Assembly: GCF_001644645.1 (NCBI RefSeq)
Contig: NZ_CP011390.1
Coordinates: 3,530,001 to 3,594,000 of the forward strand
DNA length: 64,000 bases
Direction: 5' to 3'
Origin: Flavisolibacter tropicus
GTDB taxonomy: Bacteria > Bacteroidota > Bacteroidia > Chitinophagales > Chitinophagaceae
The translations under genes were made by a program, and so were the position numbers. The notes under the pieces were generated by a model that made no database searches, was not told the origin of the DNA, and saw only the letters and a program-made list of their open reading frames with translations. Each line of letters opens with the position of its first letter. Positions within the stretch are counted from its first letter, which is position 1. Of this stretch, positions 1-9,927 are shown piece after piece.

Positions 1-512
1 TGTTTCTTTTCCCCTTTTTTCCTTGATGGACCACAGATTAATAGGATTCTTATTAGGATTTGTAGGATGAGAGACTGTTAATTCTTAGTGTTCTTTCTTA
101 CCCTTGCTTTTCCCCTTTTTTTCATCAAGGAAAAAAGGGGAGCAAAAAAATCAATCCCGAAGTGTCGGGACAGCCCAAACCGCTCCGCGCGTTGGGCCGG
201 CCAGCGCACAGCATCACTCCCATATATTGGTTATTGTTTAGGATAGGCAAGTCGTTTTGAGTGTGTCTTTCCCAACGCTGGGTGCAGGGAGCAAAGGTAG
301 ATATTGCTGCTGGTGGCAGCTACTGCAGGCGCTGGAACACCCAAAGAAAATTAGTGAGAGCGGATGACGGATATACATACTGTTACACTTCTATTGTAAC
401 AGTATGGTATCAGTAGTCTTATTGAGTCGGCCTGCATCTTGAATTTGTTACTATAAAAAAGGCAGCACTATAATGTGCTGCCTTGCAAAAGAATAAATAC
501 TACCGGCTTCGG
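1..512. other. Intergenic region with inverted repeats and terminator
   Basis: No gene is supported here. An 18-bp perfect inverted repeat lies at 11-28 (CCCCTTTTTTCCTTGATG) and 123-140. Next come a TCCCGA...TCGGGA hairpin (155-170) and a 12-bp perfect stem CATACTGTTACA/TGTAACAGTATG (376-387/395-406). The stretch near 31-68 belongs to the AGGATT word family seen in other gaps. Confidence 0.6.
461..482 (-). terminator. Intrinsic terminator of the GHL10 gene
   Basis: An 8-bp perfect stem (GGCAGCAC/GTGCTGCC) with a 6-nt loop is followed on the minus strand by six T residues. It lies about 30 bp beyond the stop codon of the minus-strand glycosidase gene. Confidence 0.8.
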
Positions 513-2894
513 TTATTGCTTAACCAGCTTCAGGGTTTGCTTTTCTTTTCCTTGACGCACTTCCAGGAAATACGTACCGGGGCGATAGGCCTGTCCGATA
601 CGCATCACGCCATTAGAAGCTACACCATGTTTTACCTCCAACACCTTACCATCAGCATTCGTGACAATAAGCGTAATAACTTCTGCTTTATCACTACGCA
701 TCTGGATCAGGAACTGATCGGATGTAGGATTAGGCGAGGCCGTTACCGTCAGGCTGCTTACAGGAACTTCTTCCTGCTCCACTGCTTTTGTACGGGCAGA
801 AGTGATAGCAGACTGATCGTGTGGAACAGTTACCGTTACATCCTGACTGGATGTGTTACCTGCCGCATCTTTGGCGGTAATGGTAATCGTATAAACGCGG
901 CCATCACCATTGCCCAGGCGCTCTGCTTTCAATTGTACATGATGTTCATCTATAATGATCCAATCAGGGTCTTTTTTGCCATTGCCATTCTTCGTTTCAT
1001 TGCTGCTGACAGACAAGGTAGCTGTTGCCGCACTGCAATTATCCGTTAGGGTATAAAGCACCGTTACATCGCGCAGCTTATGGTTAGGCGACCATAATAC
1101 GGCAGGATCAGCGCTTACTTCACTGATCACCGGAGCCGTTACATCTTGTGTAGTTACGGTAAAGTTGTAGCTGGCCGATTTTCCAGATGCATCGGTAGCT
1201 GTCAACGTGATGGTATGATTGCCAGTACCTGTCAGAGGTGAGCCTGCAGCTGGTGATTGTGTTACTGTAATTTGTTCTACAGTAGAAACATCATCACTAA
1301 CAATAGCCTGGCTTCTGTAATCAGGCACCGCTACACCACAAGTAGCATCCAGATCCAGGGTTTGATTAGCCGGACCAGTGATCGTTGGTGGTGCATAATC
1401 GGTAACATTCGATGGCGTGCTTTCATTTTGGTGGCGATCTAAAGATGTTACGGTATAATAATAGGTTTTACCTGCAGCCGCTGTAGCATCGGTATAGGTA
1501 GCAACGTCCGTATTTGTAATAGCCAACAGGTTATCAGCACCGGAAATATCAATTACCGGGCTTTCAGAGCGGTAAATGGCAAACTGTCTTACTCTATCCA
1601 TTTCATTGCCGTTAGCAGCCGGCTTTGTCCAGGTTAGTGTATAGGCATTGCCTTGCTTTGTGGCTTCTAAAGCCGATGGAGCAGCTGGCGGCGTGTTGTC
1701 TTTCCATGGCATGGTAGGCATCAGCGCTGGCTTTTGATAGAGGTTCAGGCGAATGGAGTCGCAGAACTTCAACGTATTGTTTCTTAAGAAGGTACTGCGG
1801 AAGAAAATACCGCCATATACGTTTGGATAGGTTCTATTCAGGCGCACCTGGTTAGGTATTTCACTGGGGTTTTGCCAGGCACCGGCTTCACCAACACGGT
1901 AAGCGGCCATACCTATGTAAATATGACGTCCGTTTGCATTGTTGTTCCACCAGGGTACAATTACCTGGTAGTCGGCCGTGGGGTAAAAACCAATGTTCCA
2001 GTATACTTGTGGTGCGATATAATCTACCCAGCCTTCCTGTAGCCAGCGGCGGGTATCACAATACAAGGAAGCGTAATGCTCAAGCCCCCTGGTGTCGGTA
2101 CCGATAGCAGGGTTTGTGCTGTTACGATAAATGCCGGAAGGCGATACACCAAACTTTACCCAAGGCTTTAGGCCGCTTACGGTTTCATTCACCCGCTTGA
2201 TCAGCAGGTTTACATTGTCGCGGCGCCAGTCGCCTTTGTTGGTAAAACCGCGTTTGTCGGCATTGTACCAGGCGTCGTCATTTTGTACGGCTGTGGGGTA
2301 GAAATAATCATCAAAGTGAATCCCGTCTAAGTCGTAGCGGGTTACCAGGTCTTGAATGACGCTTACAATATGATCACGCACGGCTGGCAGTGCCGGGTTC
2401 ATGATCTTTAAAATAGTAGTACCGGAGGTTCCTGCAGTCAGCATCCACTCGGGGTGTGTGCGCGACACGTGAGTAGCGGCAGGCACTGCCGTATTCCCTA
2501 CCGCCCGGTAAGGGTTGATCCAGGCATGCAGTTCCATACCGCGCTTATGCGTTTCGTCAATAGCAAACTGCAGCGGGTCCCACGCAGGGTTAGGGCCAAC
2601 CCCTTGGGTGCCGGTCAGGTCGTTTGACCAAGGTTCAATAGCACTGGGGTACAAGGCATCACACTGGCTGCGTACCTGCAGGTAAATTACGTTAATGCCG
2701 GTAGCCTTGTGATGATCCAGGATGGTGATCAGGCGACTTCGCTGGGTAGCTGGCGACTCGTTTTTATTGGGCCAGTCCAGGCCAAAATAACTAGAGATCC
2801 AGGCGCCTCTCAGCTCCCGCTTGGGTGGGGTTTGGGCCATAGCCACAAATGCGCAAAGGAAGGGCAGTAGAAAAAAGAGTAGTTTTCTATTCAT
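513..2894 (-). CDS. Secreted glycosyl hydrolase-like 10 (GHL10) protein with T9SS sorting tail
   Basis: This is a 793-residue secreted protein. A signal peptide covers residues 1-20. A GHL10 (YngK/DUF187 type) TIM-barrel follows from about 27 to 380, opening with RELRGAWISS and carrying the acidic strand motif GIHFDDYFYP with Asp195-Asp196. After that come a fibronectin type III-like domain (about 400-500), a HYR-like Ig domain (about 505-590), a second beta-sandwich, and a C-terminal T9SS sorting domain (about 715-793, with SPNPTSDQF and PGTYFLEV). Family members are thought to cleave polysaccharides or peptidoglycan-related glycans, but the substrate cannot be read from sequence. It should be exported through the outer membrane and anchored or released by the T9SS sortase. 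It is a single-gene unit with its own terminator. Confidence 0.9.
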   Translation of the reverse strand: MNRKLLFFLLPFLCAFVAMAQTPPKRELRGAWISSYFGLDWPNKNESPATQRSRLITILDHHKATGINVIYLQVRSQCDALYPSAIEPWSNDLTGTQGVGPNPAWDPLQFAIDETHKRGMELHAWINPYRAVGNTAVPAATHVSRTHPEWMLTAGTSGTTILKIMNPALPAVRDHIVSVIQDLVTRYDLDGIHFDDYFYPTAVQNDDAWYNADKRGFTNKGDWRRDNVNLLIKRVNETVSGLKPWVKFGVSPSGIYRNSTNPAIGTDTRGLEHYASLYCDTRRWLQEGWVDYIAPQVYWNIGFYPTADYQVIVPWWNNNANGRHIYIGMAAYRVGEAGAWQNPSEIPNQVRLNRTYPNVYGGIFFRSTFLRNNTLKFCDSIRLNLYQKPALMPTMPWKDNTPPAAPSALEATKQGNAYTLTWTKPAANGNEMDRVRQFAIYRSESPVIDISGADNLLAITNTDVATYTDATAAAGKTYYYTVTSLDRHQNESTPSNVTDYAPPTITGPANQTLDLDATCGVAVPDYRSQAIVSDDVSTVEQITVTQSPAAGSPLTGTGNHTITLTATDASGKSASYNFTVTTQDVTAPVISEVSADPAVLWSPNHKLRDVTVLYTLTDNCSAATATLSVSSNETKNGNGKKDPDWIIIDEHHVQLKAERLGNGDGRVYTITITAKDAAGNTSSQDVTVTVPHDQSAITSARTKAVEQEEVPVSSLTVTASPNPTSDQFLIQMRSDKAEVITLIVTNADGKVLEVKHGVASNGVMRIGQAYRPGTYFLEVRQGKEKQTLKLVKQ

Positions 2895-3106
2895 ATAGTA
2901 CGATTAAGTGTTGACTTCCGTTAAGATACTTGGATTTTCAATTGAGTTGACTCCAATCAACTCAATTGGCCTACAGATAAGTATAAACGCTTGATGATGT
3001 GTCGTAAATCTACCTGCCCGTTCTTCTGCGTATGCAAGGATTATACCTGCACAGTTGAACACCGCTAGCGGTTTGCCGGGCAAAAATTGGTAAGTTGCGC
3101 CCCTGA

Positions 3107-3745
3107 ATGATCACTGATTTTCTGCATTGCCAAACGTTTAAATGGGGGCCACACCAGATAGAGCTTTGTATACCGGACGCCGGATATGTACGCCGCCTCT
3201 ACCGCGACCAAAAACACCACAATCCTAAAACACCCTTTCCCTACTGGACACAGATCTGGCCCGCCTCACTGGCCATGGCAGAGTTCCTGGTGCATCATCC
3301 GGAACTGGTACAACAGAAAAAAGTGCTGGAACTGGCTGCCGGTTTGGGCTTGCCTTCCCTCTTAGCCGCTACCTGGGCCGAGCAGGTTTTCTGCAGCGAC
3401 TACCTGCCGGATGCAGTGGCTGTTATGCAAAAATCGGTGGTGCAGAATGCACTGGCCAATGTAACGCCACTGGTACTGGACTGGAACCATCTACCCAGCG
3501 ATTTAACAACAGAGGTACTGCTGATAAGCGATGTAAATTATGACCCGCGGGAGTTTACTGTTCTGCATACCCTTCTGCACGATTTCCTTACTAAAGGCGT
3601 TACTATTGTTTTAAGCACGCCTCAACGCCTAATGGCAAAACCCTTTGTGGAGCAGATCCTGCCCCTGGCAAAACAGGTGGAAGAAATAGAGGTGTCGCAG
3701 CATGGCGTAAAAACCTCGATCAGCGTTTTTGTATTGCACGCATAA
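3107..3745 (+). CDS. SAM-dependent methyltransferase, METTL21/NNMT-like
   Basis: This 212-residue soluble protein has a class I methyltransferase fold. The SAM-binding motif is VLELAAGLGLP at residues 73-83, preceded by the PYWTQIWPAS signature (45-54) typical of the protein-lysine methyltransferase/nicotinamide N-methyltransferase-like group. The acidic SAM-ribose strand is FCSDYLPDA. The substrate is unknown, since family members methylate lysines on proteins or small molecules. TAAGTTGC at 3091-3098 resembles the Bacteroidota -7 element, so the leader is very short. It is a stand-alone gene, divergent from the GHL10 gene. Confidence 0.8.
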   Translation: MITDFLHCQTFKWGPHQIELCIPDAGYVRRLYRDQKHHNPKTPFPYWTQIWPASLAMAEFLVHHPELVQQKKVLELAAGLGLPSLLAATWAEQVFCSDYLPDAVAVMQKSVVQNALANVTPLVLDWNHLPSDLTTEVLLISDVNYDPREFTVLHTLLHDFLTKGVTIVLSTPQRLMAKPFVEQILPLAKQVEEIEVSQHGVKTSISVFVLHA

Positions 3746-3953
3746 GTAGTGAATAGAGTGGTTTGGTTTTGGGAAATCCGAAAGGAAAATCCGAAAAGGG
3801 AAAATCGAAATCCGAATAATGGGATAAATACCTAAGACCAAAATCCAGAGGAAATACCAGATTTTCTACTTGAAAGGGGTCTTATTGCCAATGAAGAAAA
3901 GGTAGTAAGGATGCGGAATATTTTTTGCAGGTAGTACTGTATAAATCTATTCA

Positions 3954-4136
3954 ATGAAAAATTCTACATTGGCGGTTGGCTTGGGGGTCATTTCTTTAGT
4001 AGCAGTGGGTTGGGTTGTAGGGGTGTTGATGCAAAGAAATGCCATGCTAAAAAGACAAATGAAAGTGGCAGACGCCGGCTATGAAACCGCTTACGATATA
4101 CTATATCCGCCTAAAAAAGGAAAAAGCTACTTCTGA
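3954..4136 (+). CDS. Small single-pass membrane protein
   Basis: The gene encodes 60 residues. One hydrophobic helix at about residues 6-26 (LAVGLGVISLVAVGWVVGVL) is followed by a basic, cytoplasmic-type tail ending in PPKKGKSYF. I do not recognise a family. It stands alone, converging on the LytTR regulator gene. The clean helix plus charged tail and a normal ATG make it a credible gene, but no function can be assigned. Confidence 0.6.
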   Translation: MKNSTLAVGLGVISLVAVGWVVGVLMQRNAMLKRQMKVADAGYETAYDILYPPKKGKSYF

Positions 4137-4187
4137 TCGAATAGCTGCTGTACGTATAGGCCATACGGGTAATTGACTACATTCAAG

Positions 4188-4910
4188 CTACTGGATCATT
4201 TTATTCTTGATCAACTCCATCAGTTCAGCCTTGTAATTTTCCCCAATTTGTATATCTGTTGCTACATCCTTTATGCGCAACAGGTTGCCTTCAATACCAG
4301 TGATCTTGGCCAAGGGTATAATAAACGACTTATGCACACGCATAAACTGTTTTTGTGGCAAGCGCTCCTCCAGCTCTTTCATGCTGGTTAGTACCATTGT
4401 TTTTTGGGCGCCCTGGTAAATAGCCACATAGTTTTTCATGCTCTCTATGTAGTCGATCTCGTTGAGGGTGATCTTTAGCAGCTTGCCTTTGAGTTCGGTT
4501 TTTACAAAAATGTAATCGTCTTCTTCCAGCTCTTTATCATCCTCCTCTTTTTCAACGCCCAGGTCTTTTAAGGCTTTTTGACTGGCCTGCAAAAAGCGGG
4601 GAAAGCGAATAGGTTTCAGCAGGTAGTCTACCACATCCAGTTCATAGCTTTCCAGGGCAAACTCACTATAGGCCGTGGTCAAAACCACTTTTGCCTTGCC
4701 TTGTATGGCTTTAATGAAATCCATACCGGATAATTCCGGCATCTGTATATCTAAAAACACCAGGTCCACCTTCTGTGTATTCACCAGCTGCAAGGCCTCC
4801 ATGGGGTTGGTGGTGGTACCTACCAGCTGCAGGTAAGGCGTTTGGTTAACATAGTGCACCAATATGTCTATAGCATGTTGTTCGTCGTCGACTATAATAC
4901 AAGAGATCAT
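4188..4910 (-). CDS. LytR/AlgR-family response regulator
   Basis: This is a 240-residue two-component regulator. The receiver domain (1-115) has the acidic pair Asp8-Asp9, the phosphoacceptor Asp54 in VFLDIQMPE, Thr in LTTAYS and Lys in LLKPIRF. A LytTR DNA-binding domain occupies about 138-236 (KTELKGKLLKITLNEIDYIE... MRVHKSFIIP). It should bind direct-repeat operators as a dimer after phosphorylation by the kinase encoded just upstream. Its ATG overlaps the kinase stop by 4 bp (4907-4910), so translation is probably coupled. The regulated genes are not evident; the nearby TonB receptor is a candidate only by position. Confidence 0.93.
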   Translation of the reverse strand: MISCIIVDDEQHAIDILVHYVNQTPYLQLVGTTTNPMEALQLVNTQKVDLVFLDIQMPELSGMDFIKAIQGKAKVVLTTAYSEFALESYELDVVDYLLKPIRFPRFLQASQKALKDLGVEKEEDDKELEEDDYIFVKTELKGKLLKITLNEIDYIESMKNYVAIYQGAQKTMVLTSMKELEERLPQKQFMRVHKSFIIPLAKITGIEGNLLRIKDVATDIQIGENYKAELMELIKNKMIQ

Positions 4911-6013
4911 AAAGGATCAATGGTTAATTCTGTGGTGTAAAATTCAGCTTCATCTCTGACTTTAAACTCATAATTATCACCATATGCCAGTTCCAGGCGC
5001 TTTTTTATGTTATCGAGCCCTATGCCGGTAGAAAGTTCCTTGGGTCCGGGACCGCTTTTCTTTTTATTGCGGCAGTAGAAAAATAATTTATGTCCCATAA
5101 CAACGACACGGATCGTAATCGGGTATTCCGTGCTTTTAAGATCGCCATGTTTAAAGGCATTTTCAACCAGTGTAATCAATACAAAAGGTATGATACGCGC
5201 TCCATTAATCACGCCTTCCAAATCCAGTTGCACGTTTAGCTTATTGCTAAAACGAAGTTGGTTGATCTTAATAACATTGCGTAAGTGCTCAATTTCATCT
5301 TTCAGTGCGGTCTTACCATCTTTGGTATTGCCCTCACTTAAAGCGTAACGCATGATCTCACTAAGGGTAAGGATGCCTTCTGATAATTCAGGCGAGTAGG
5401 GCAGTGACTTAGCGTATAAAAAGTTTAGTGTGTTGTGCAAAAAGTGCGGGTTGATCTGGGCTTTCAGAAAGTTGAAGTTGGCCTGCGACTTTTCTACTTC
5501 CAGTTGCAGTTTTTGCTCTTCCAGCACTTTGCGCTGCAAGCGCTCATCGCGTAAATAAGTAAGGTAAGCAATCAATAAGGTAGCTCCCAGGTAAAAAGCC
5601 GCTCCTATAAAGTAGGCAAATAGCAGTAAAGCCATTGTTGCCTGCACTTTTGATGGCCCATTATTAACAGTAATGCCAATGGTTTGCCTGTCTAGAAAGT
5701 AATAGGTAAAACTGTAATAGGCAGTAACAGCTAAAACAGTTAGTACGGCCGGCTTTAGAAAATGAATAGCCGGTTTGCGTGTGGCATATAAAGGATAAAA
5801 GGCGTTAAGCGAAAAATAATAAAATAAGGATGTAAACAGCAAGCTAGCGACTTGACTTGACAAATGGCGCCAGGTCAGCATCTTTGCCAGGTTCACCTCT
5901 TTCGCTTCTGGTGTAATGGACATAGTAATGATGCCCAGTATACCAAAGAAAAGATAGAGCCCCAACACTACCCAAAACACTCTCCAAAATCGAAATCGCT
6001 TGCTGGTATTCAT
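4907..6013 (-). CDS. LytS-type sensor histidine kinase
   Basis: This is a 368-residue membrane kinase. Four predicted membrane helices lie at about 12-32, 54-76, 88-106 and 126-150. A short coiled coil (155-180) leads to the His_kinase domain with INPHFLHNTLNFLY (phosphoacceptor His190). A HATPase domain follows with an N-box (LVENAFKHGD) and the G-box-like STGIGLDNIKKR. There is no periplasmic sensor domain, so the signal is probably membrane-borne. It forms an operon with the LytTR regulator (4-bp overlap). This family pairs with LytTR regulators in Bacteroidota. Confidence 0.93.
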   Translation of the reverse strand: MNTSKRFRFWRVFWVVLGLYLFFGILGIITMSITPEAKEVNLAKMLTWRHLSSQVASLLFTSLFYYFSLNAFYPLYATRKPAIHFLKPAVLTVLAVTAYYSFTYYFLDRQTIGITVNNGPSKVQATMALLLFAYFIGAAFYLGATLLIAYLTYLRDERLQRKVLEEQKLQLEVEKSQANFNFLKAQINPHFLHNTLNFLYAKSLPYSPELSEGILTLSEIMRYALSEGNTKDGKTALKDEIEHLRNVIKINQLRFSNKLNVQLDLEGVINGARIIPFVLITLVENAFKHGDLKSTEYPITIRVVVMGHKLFFYCRNKKKSGPGPKELSTGIGLDNIKKRLELAYGDNYEFKVRDEAEFYTTELTIDPL

Positions 6014-6056
6014 AACAACGCTTGAAAGTTAAAAAAATACAACTAATTGAAAATGA

Positions 6057-6102
6057 AAAGACACGAAAGTGAATAGCTGCCTAGTTCATCTTTCGTGTCT
6101 TT
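6057..6102 (-). terminator. Hairpin between the TonB receptor and kinase genes
   Basis: A perfect 13-bp stem (AAAGACACGAAAG/CTTTCGTGTCTTT) has a 20-nt loop. It sits downstream of the receptor stop and upstream of the kinase start, both on the minus strand. It is probably a terminator separating the two units, although the loop is long. Confidence 0.55.
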
Positions 6103-6179
6103 ATCATCATCTATTCGAACAAGGCTTCATTGCTGATGGGAAAACGTTCCCAACGTGAAACCTTACACTTGAAACTATC

Positions 6180-8654
6180 TTATTGACCAATACCAATTCC
6201 ACCGCTACCACCTTGTGTACGTTTGTTTTCTTCTTCAGAACCTACAGCACGCTGGCGGGCTGCCTTCACTTGCTTGTTACCAAAGCGGTAAGAGAAGTTC
6301 AACTTCACCTGCTGGCTTTCCCAACGGGCATTGAATTTAGATTCCTGACCAGCAAATGAGTTAGTACCTCTGAACTGCATGCTGTGGAAGATATCGCTTA
6401 CAGATGCCTTAACAGTACCTTGTCCTTTCAGCACCAACTTTTGTACACCAGCATCTACACCCCACAGGCTCTTAGCTTTAAAGGCGCCCTGGTAAATCGT
6501 TGGTGCATTATAGAAACCTGTTAGCTCGGCAGTCCAGCTCTTGTCTTTACCCAGCTTCATGCTGTTTTGAGAGAAGAAGGTCAAGCCAAACGCTTCCAGG
6601 TCAATTTCACGGCCTGCACCAAAATCGGCTTTATACTGAGAGTAGTTGGTGTTCATGTTCATGAACGAGGTAAAGCGCTTGTAGCTGAAAGGATAGCTGG
6701 CGTTCAAGCTAACGATGTCTTGGGTAGCCAGGTTTTTCTTAGTGATGAACGATTTAGAGCGTTCAGCCGTATCAATCAACTGAGCAGACATGTCTTTTAC
6801 ATGGCTATAGTTGGCTGTAACATTAAACTTATACTTGTAAGTATGTGTAAGACCAAAGCTATTGGTGTATTGCGGTCTCAGGTTTACGTTACCTTTTTGG
6901 AACGTGTATTCATCCAGGCGGAACTCAAAAGGGTTCAGGTCCTGGTAAGCCGGGCGGTCGATACGGCGGCTATATGTCAGGTTCCATTGCTTCATTGGGT
7001 TCTTGTTGAACGTAATAGCTGCACTTGGGAAGAAGTCAGTATAAGGTCTTTTGAAAGTAGTCTTTGCATTTACATACTCAGTACCTTCTTTCTTCAAACC
7101 GGTAGATGTACCTTCCAGGTTTGTGTTTTCTACACGTAAGCCTGCCTGTACCATCATTCCTTTCAGCGCACGGTTATAGTTTACATAACCGGCATTGATG
7201 TTCTCTTCGTATTTGAAACGGTTGCTATGGTCTTTATCCAGCTGTTTACCTGTAGAAAAGACGTCGTAACGCTGAAAATCATTATCCGTTTTTACATAAG
7301 ATACCTTTCCTCCAAAACCTAACTTTCCTTTAGCAAAGTTCTGCTCATAGTCCGCTTTTAAAGAAGAAATCTGGATATCGGTAGGCGACAGCATACTATA
7401 CACCACTGATTTAATCAAGGTATTGCCAGTTGCAGTATAATAATAGTTAGGCTGTAATTGATCGGTTTTAAGGGTATAGATACCATGATCCGCATTCAAC
7501 ACTAAGCTTTTACCATCCTTTGCAGCATAGTTATAGTTCAGGTTAAAGTTGATATTATCGCGGCTCATTTCTCCATGGTTTGGAGCTGTCAATATGCGAT
7601 CCGTTGTATTGGTTGGCTTGTAGATAATGGCCGTACGTCCTGTATTGTTCATTTCGGTGTTTGAATACGTACCGTTTACCATAGCACCAATAGAAGATTG
7701 CTTGCTTAGCGTAAGGTCAATACCGCCTTTAAAGCTATGCGTCTCGCTGGTAGCACGCATGGTATTACGCTGGTCAAACAATGAATCCAATAACGAACGT
7801 TCAATATTGAACTTGCCCTTAGTGATGTTCCTGTTATAGTTATAGTTGCCGTACAGGTTTACATTCTTATTGCGGTAGTTTAAGGTAACACCGCCATTGT
7901 ATTTTGGATACACACCTTGGTTAAAGCCGGCTGTTACCGATCCATTGGCACCAAAATTCTTGTTCTTCTTCAACTTGATGTTGATGATACCGGCATTACC
8001 GGCAGCTTCATAACGGGCCGATGGGTTGGAGATGATCTCTATCGACTCGATCTGTGAAGACTGTAAGGTTTTCAGGTAGTTGGCCAGGTCAGCACCTGAT
8101 AAAGGGGTAGGACGACCATCTACATATACCTGTACGCCGGTCTTACCGCTTACACTCAGGTTATCGTCTTTATCTACCAGTACACCCGGAGATTTGCGTA
8201 GCAGCTCCAGGGCATCATTACCGGTAGCATTGATAGTACCTTCTACGTTTACAATCATTTTATCGGCCTTTACTTCTACTATCGGGCGACGCGCTGTAAC
8301 GGTTACGCCTTGCAGGTTAGCGCCAGCTTTGTTCACTACCAGTTCAGGAACAGTAACATCGGCAGTGGCTACCGTAAAAGGAGCAGAGAAGGTAGGAGCC
8401 GTACCTACAAACGAAGTACCCACACGGTAAGTACCGGGCTTTACAGCCTCAAAGCGGTAGGCACCGTTTTCCTTGGTTACCGCCAGCTTGGCAATAGCCG
8501 AATCTTTATATAAAGTAATAGTGGCACCTGAAAGGGGCTGACCACCGGTTTCCTTAGCTACGCCCGAAACGGTTTGGGCGGAAGCTCCTATGGAAACCAT
8601 TAAAACAGTCAGTATTAAACTGAAATAACGCATAAGAGAAAATTTTGGGGACAT
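6180..8654 (-). CDS. TonB-dependent outer-membrane receptor (CarboxypepD_reg-plug-OMP_b-brl_3)
   Basis: The protein has 824 residues from the longest ATG; a shorter start at 8633 (MRYFSLILTV...) gives a more compact signal peptide ending GASA|Q. The order is: signal peptide, carboxypeptidase-like regulatory domain (VSGVAKETGGQPLSGATITL), TonB plug (about 125-225, with VDGRPTPLSGADLANYLK and NPSARYEAAGNAGIINIKL), then a beta-barrel of the OMP_b-brl_3 type. The last barrel strand region (KLNFSYRFGNKQVKAAR) is followed by an unusual Gly-rich tail (GGSGGIGIGQ). No SusD partner is adjacent, which suggests peptide, siderophore or signalling uptake rather than a classical PUL. The substrate is unknown. 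Confidence 0.9.
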   Translation of the reverse strand: MSPKFSLMRYFSLILTVLMVSIGASAQTVSGVAKETGGQPLSGATITLYKDSAIAKLAVTKENGAYRFEAVKPGTYRVGTSFVGTAPTFSAPFTVATADVTVPELVVNKAGANLQGVTVTARRPIVEVKADKMIVNVEGTINATGNDALELLRKSPGVLVDKDDNLSVSGKTGVQVYVDGRPTPLSGADLANYLKTLQSSQIESIEIISNPSARYEAAGNAGIINIKLKKNKNFGANGSVTAGFNQGVYPKYNGGVTLNYRNKNVNLYGNYNYNRNITKGKFNIERSLLDSLFDQRNTMRATSETHSFKGGIDLTLSKQSSIGAMVNGTYSNTEMNNTGRTAIIYKPTNTTDRILTAPNHGEMSRDNINFNLNYNYAAKDGKSLVLNADHGIYTLKTDQLQPNYYYTATGNTLIKSVVYSMLSPTDIQISSLKADYEQNFAKGKLGFGGKVSYVKTDNDFQRYDVFSTGKQLDKDHSNRFKYEENINAGYVNYNRALKGMMVQAGLRVENTNLEGTSTGLKKEGTEYVNAKTTFKRPYTDFFPSAAITFNKNPMKQWNLTYSRRIDRPAYQDLNPFEFRLDEYTFQKGNVNLRPQYTNSFGLTHTYKYKFNVTANYSHVKDMSAQLIDTAERSKSFITKKNLATQDIVSLNASYPFSYKRFTSFMNMNTNYSQYKADFGAGREIDLEAFGLTFFSQNSMKLGKDKSWTAELTGFYNAPTIYQGAFKAKSLWGVDAGVQKLVLKGQGTVKASVSDIFHSMQFRGTNSFAGQESKFNARWESQQVKLNFSYRFGNKQVKAARQRAVGSEEENKRTQGGSGGIGIGQ

Positions 8655-9029
8655 GACAGTTGGTGTTGAATTATTGAGGCTGCAAACTTATCATGCGCAT
8701 ATACGATCACGAAAAACGATACACGAAAAGGCTTTTTGGCAGGACGAAACCCCAAACCGCGGATTGGTTTTGATTAGCAGGATTGACAAGATTTCAGAAT
8801 TTCAGGATTTGAAGATTTCTGATTTGAAGATTTCAGGTCAGCGGGGCTTTTTTGTATCTTTAGAGCCTTCTTGTTGGAAACCTATTCTTCTCTTCTTCTT
8901 ACACTTTTCTTTACTATTTCTTGTGGGTTTGGAGCGGTTGCCTGGTAGCGGTATATGGGTTTGGGTACGGGTGGAGTACGGTCATGGTACGGCCGAGAAT
9001 GGGGTGTGGTACGGGTGAGGTACGGAGTT

Positions 9030-9095
9030 GATACGGAGTTACCATGAAGGGGATACGGAGTAACTATGAAGGGGATACGGAGTAACTATGAAGGG
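9030..9095. repeat. 22-bp tandem repeat, three copies
   Basis: Three adjacent 22-bp units (9030-9051, 9052-9073, 9074-9095) have the form GATACGGAGTAACTATGAAG plus GG. The first differs by two bases and the last two are identical. More degenerate TACGG-containing units precede them (8950-9030). Confidence 0.85.
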
Positions 9096-9250
9096 ACAGT
9101 GAAGTGGCTATGAAGGTAGAAGGAAGTAGCAGGCATGGGGGAGTGAAGGAATAGCCAAGCAACTACTTCTTAACCTCCTAAGGATCAATCTCCATGCTGA
9201 ACTAAGCTGCGAAATCCATACAAAATCTTTAAATCTGCGATAAAGAAAAG

Positions 9251-9266
9251 CCCCGCCGAAGCGGGG
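9251..9266 (-). terminator. Minus-strand terminator with no assigned gene
   Basis: A 6-bp GC stem (CCCCGC/GCGGGG, loop CGAA) is followed on the minus strand by CTTTTCTTT. No convincing minus-strand gene lies upstream, so it may end a small RNA or a short transcript crossing 9300-9500. Confidence 0.5.
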
Positions 9267-9679
9267 CCCTTCACATTCACAAGCAAGAAAAAATCTTGTG
9301 TTCGGTTTTCCCATGTCTTTATTTGTCTTTTAGTGTATGCCTTTGAAGAAGACCACTAACCGTATCAACAAAAGGCTGGGGTACATTTCATGTGTGCGTG
9401 TTTTGTATAATATATAGAGTGAGGTAAATAGTAATATCTATGAGAAGCGATTTGTTTTGGGGTCAAATGGTAAGTAATCTATTTCTAAGATACCGCAAAT
9501 AATTAAATCCAACTATAATGTGTATTCCTTTTATTCTGATAGCAAAGTCAATATGGCCAGCCTGAAAATGGGTGCAAACTGGCCTGTTCTTACCTGTCAA
9601 TTCATCGTATGAATAACACAATTGATACATATAATGCTTTCGCTATGCGTTTATGCAAACCATCTTTGCATCACCAATC

Positions 9680-9912
9680 GAAACTAACTGCCTTGTGTAA
9701 TCAAAGTATCCGATGAACTAAAACAAAAACCAATATCCAGCCAACGAGGCCAACATCCATGTAAAGCCAAAGGCGCCAGTAGTTTAGAAAACCAAAACTA
9801 ACTGAACTGAAACTGGAAATTATTACTGGTGTCTGACTAAAACTAACGTGCACTACGCACATCTGCTTAACACCAAAACCATTAAAGCCCCACGCATTAG
9901 CTGGGGTTTTTT
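9680..9912 (+). ncRNA. Possible small RNA ending in a plus-strand terminator
   Basis: CATCTTTGCATC near 9661-9672 resembles the -7 element seen before other genes in the window. About 230 bp later a CCCCA...TGGGG hairpin (9884-9906) is followed by TTTTTT. The stretch between is unlike the repeat words and has no long reading frame. This is only a transcript-shaped interval; no RNA family is recognised. Confidence 0.2.
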
Positions 9913-9927
9913 GTATCCCTATTTCCG

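Noticed and set aside
8653..9018. 121-codon plus-strand frame upstream of the TonB receptor
   Set aside because: It runs through GATTTCAG words and the decaying tandem repeat with no coding signature.
9108..9314. 68-codon minus-strand frame (MGKPNTRFF...)
   Set aside because: A terminator hairpin lies within it, and no family or promoter supports it.
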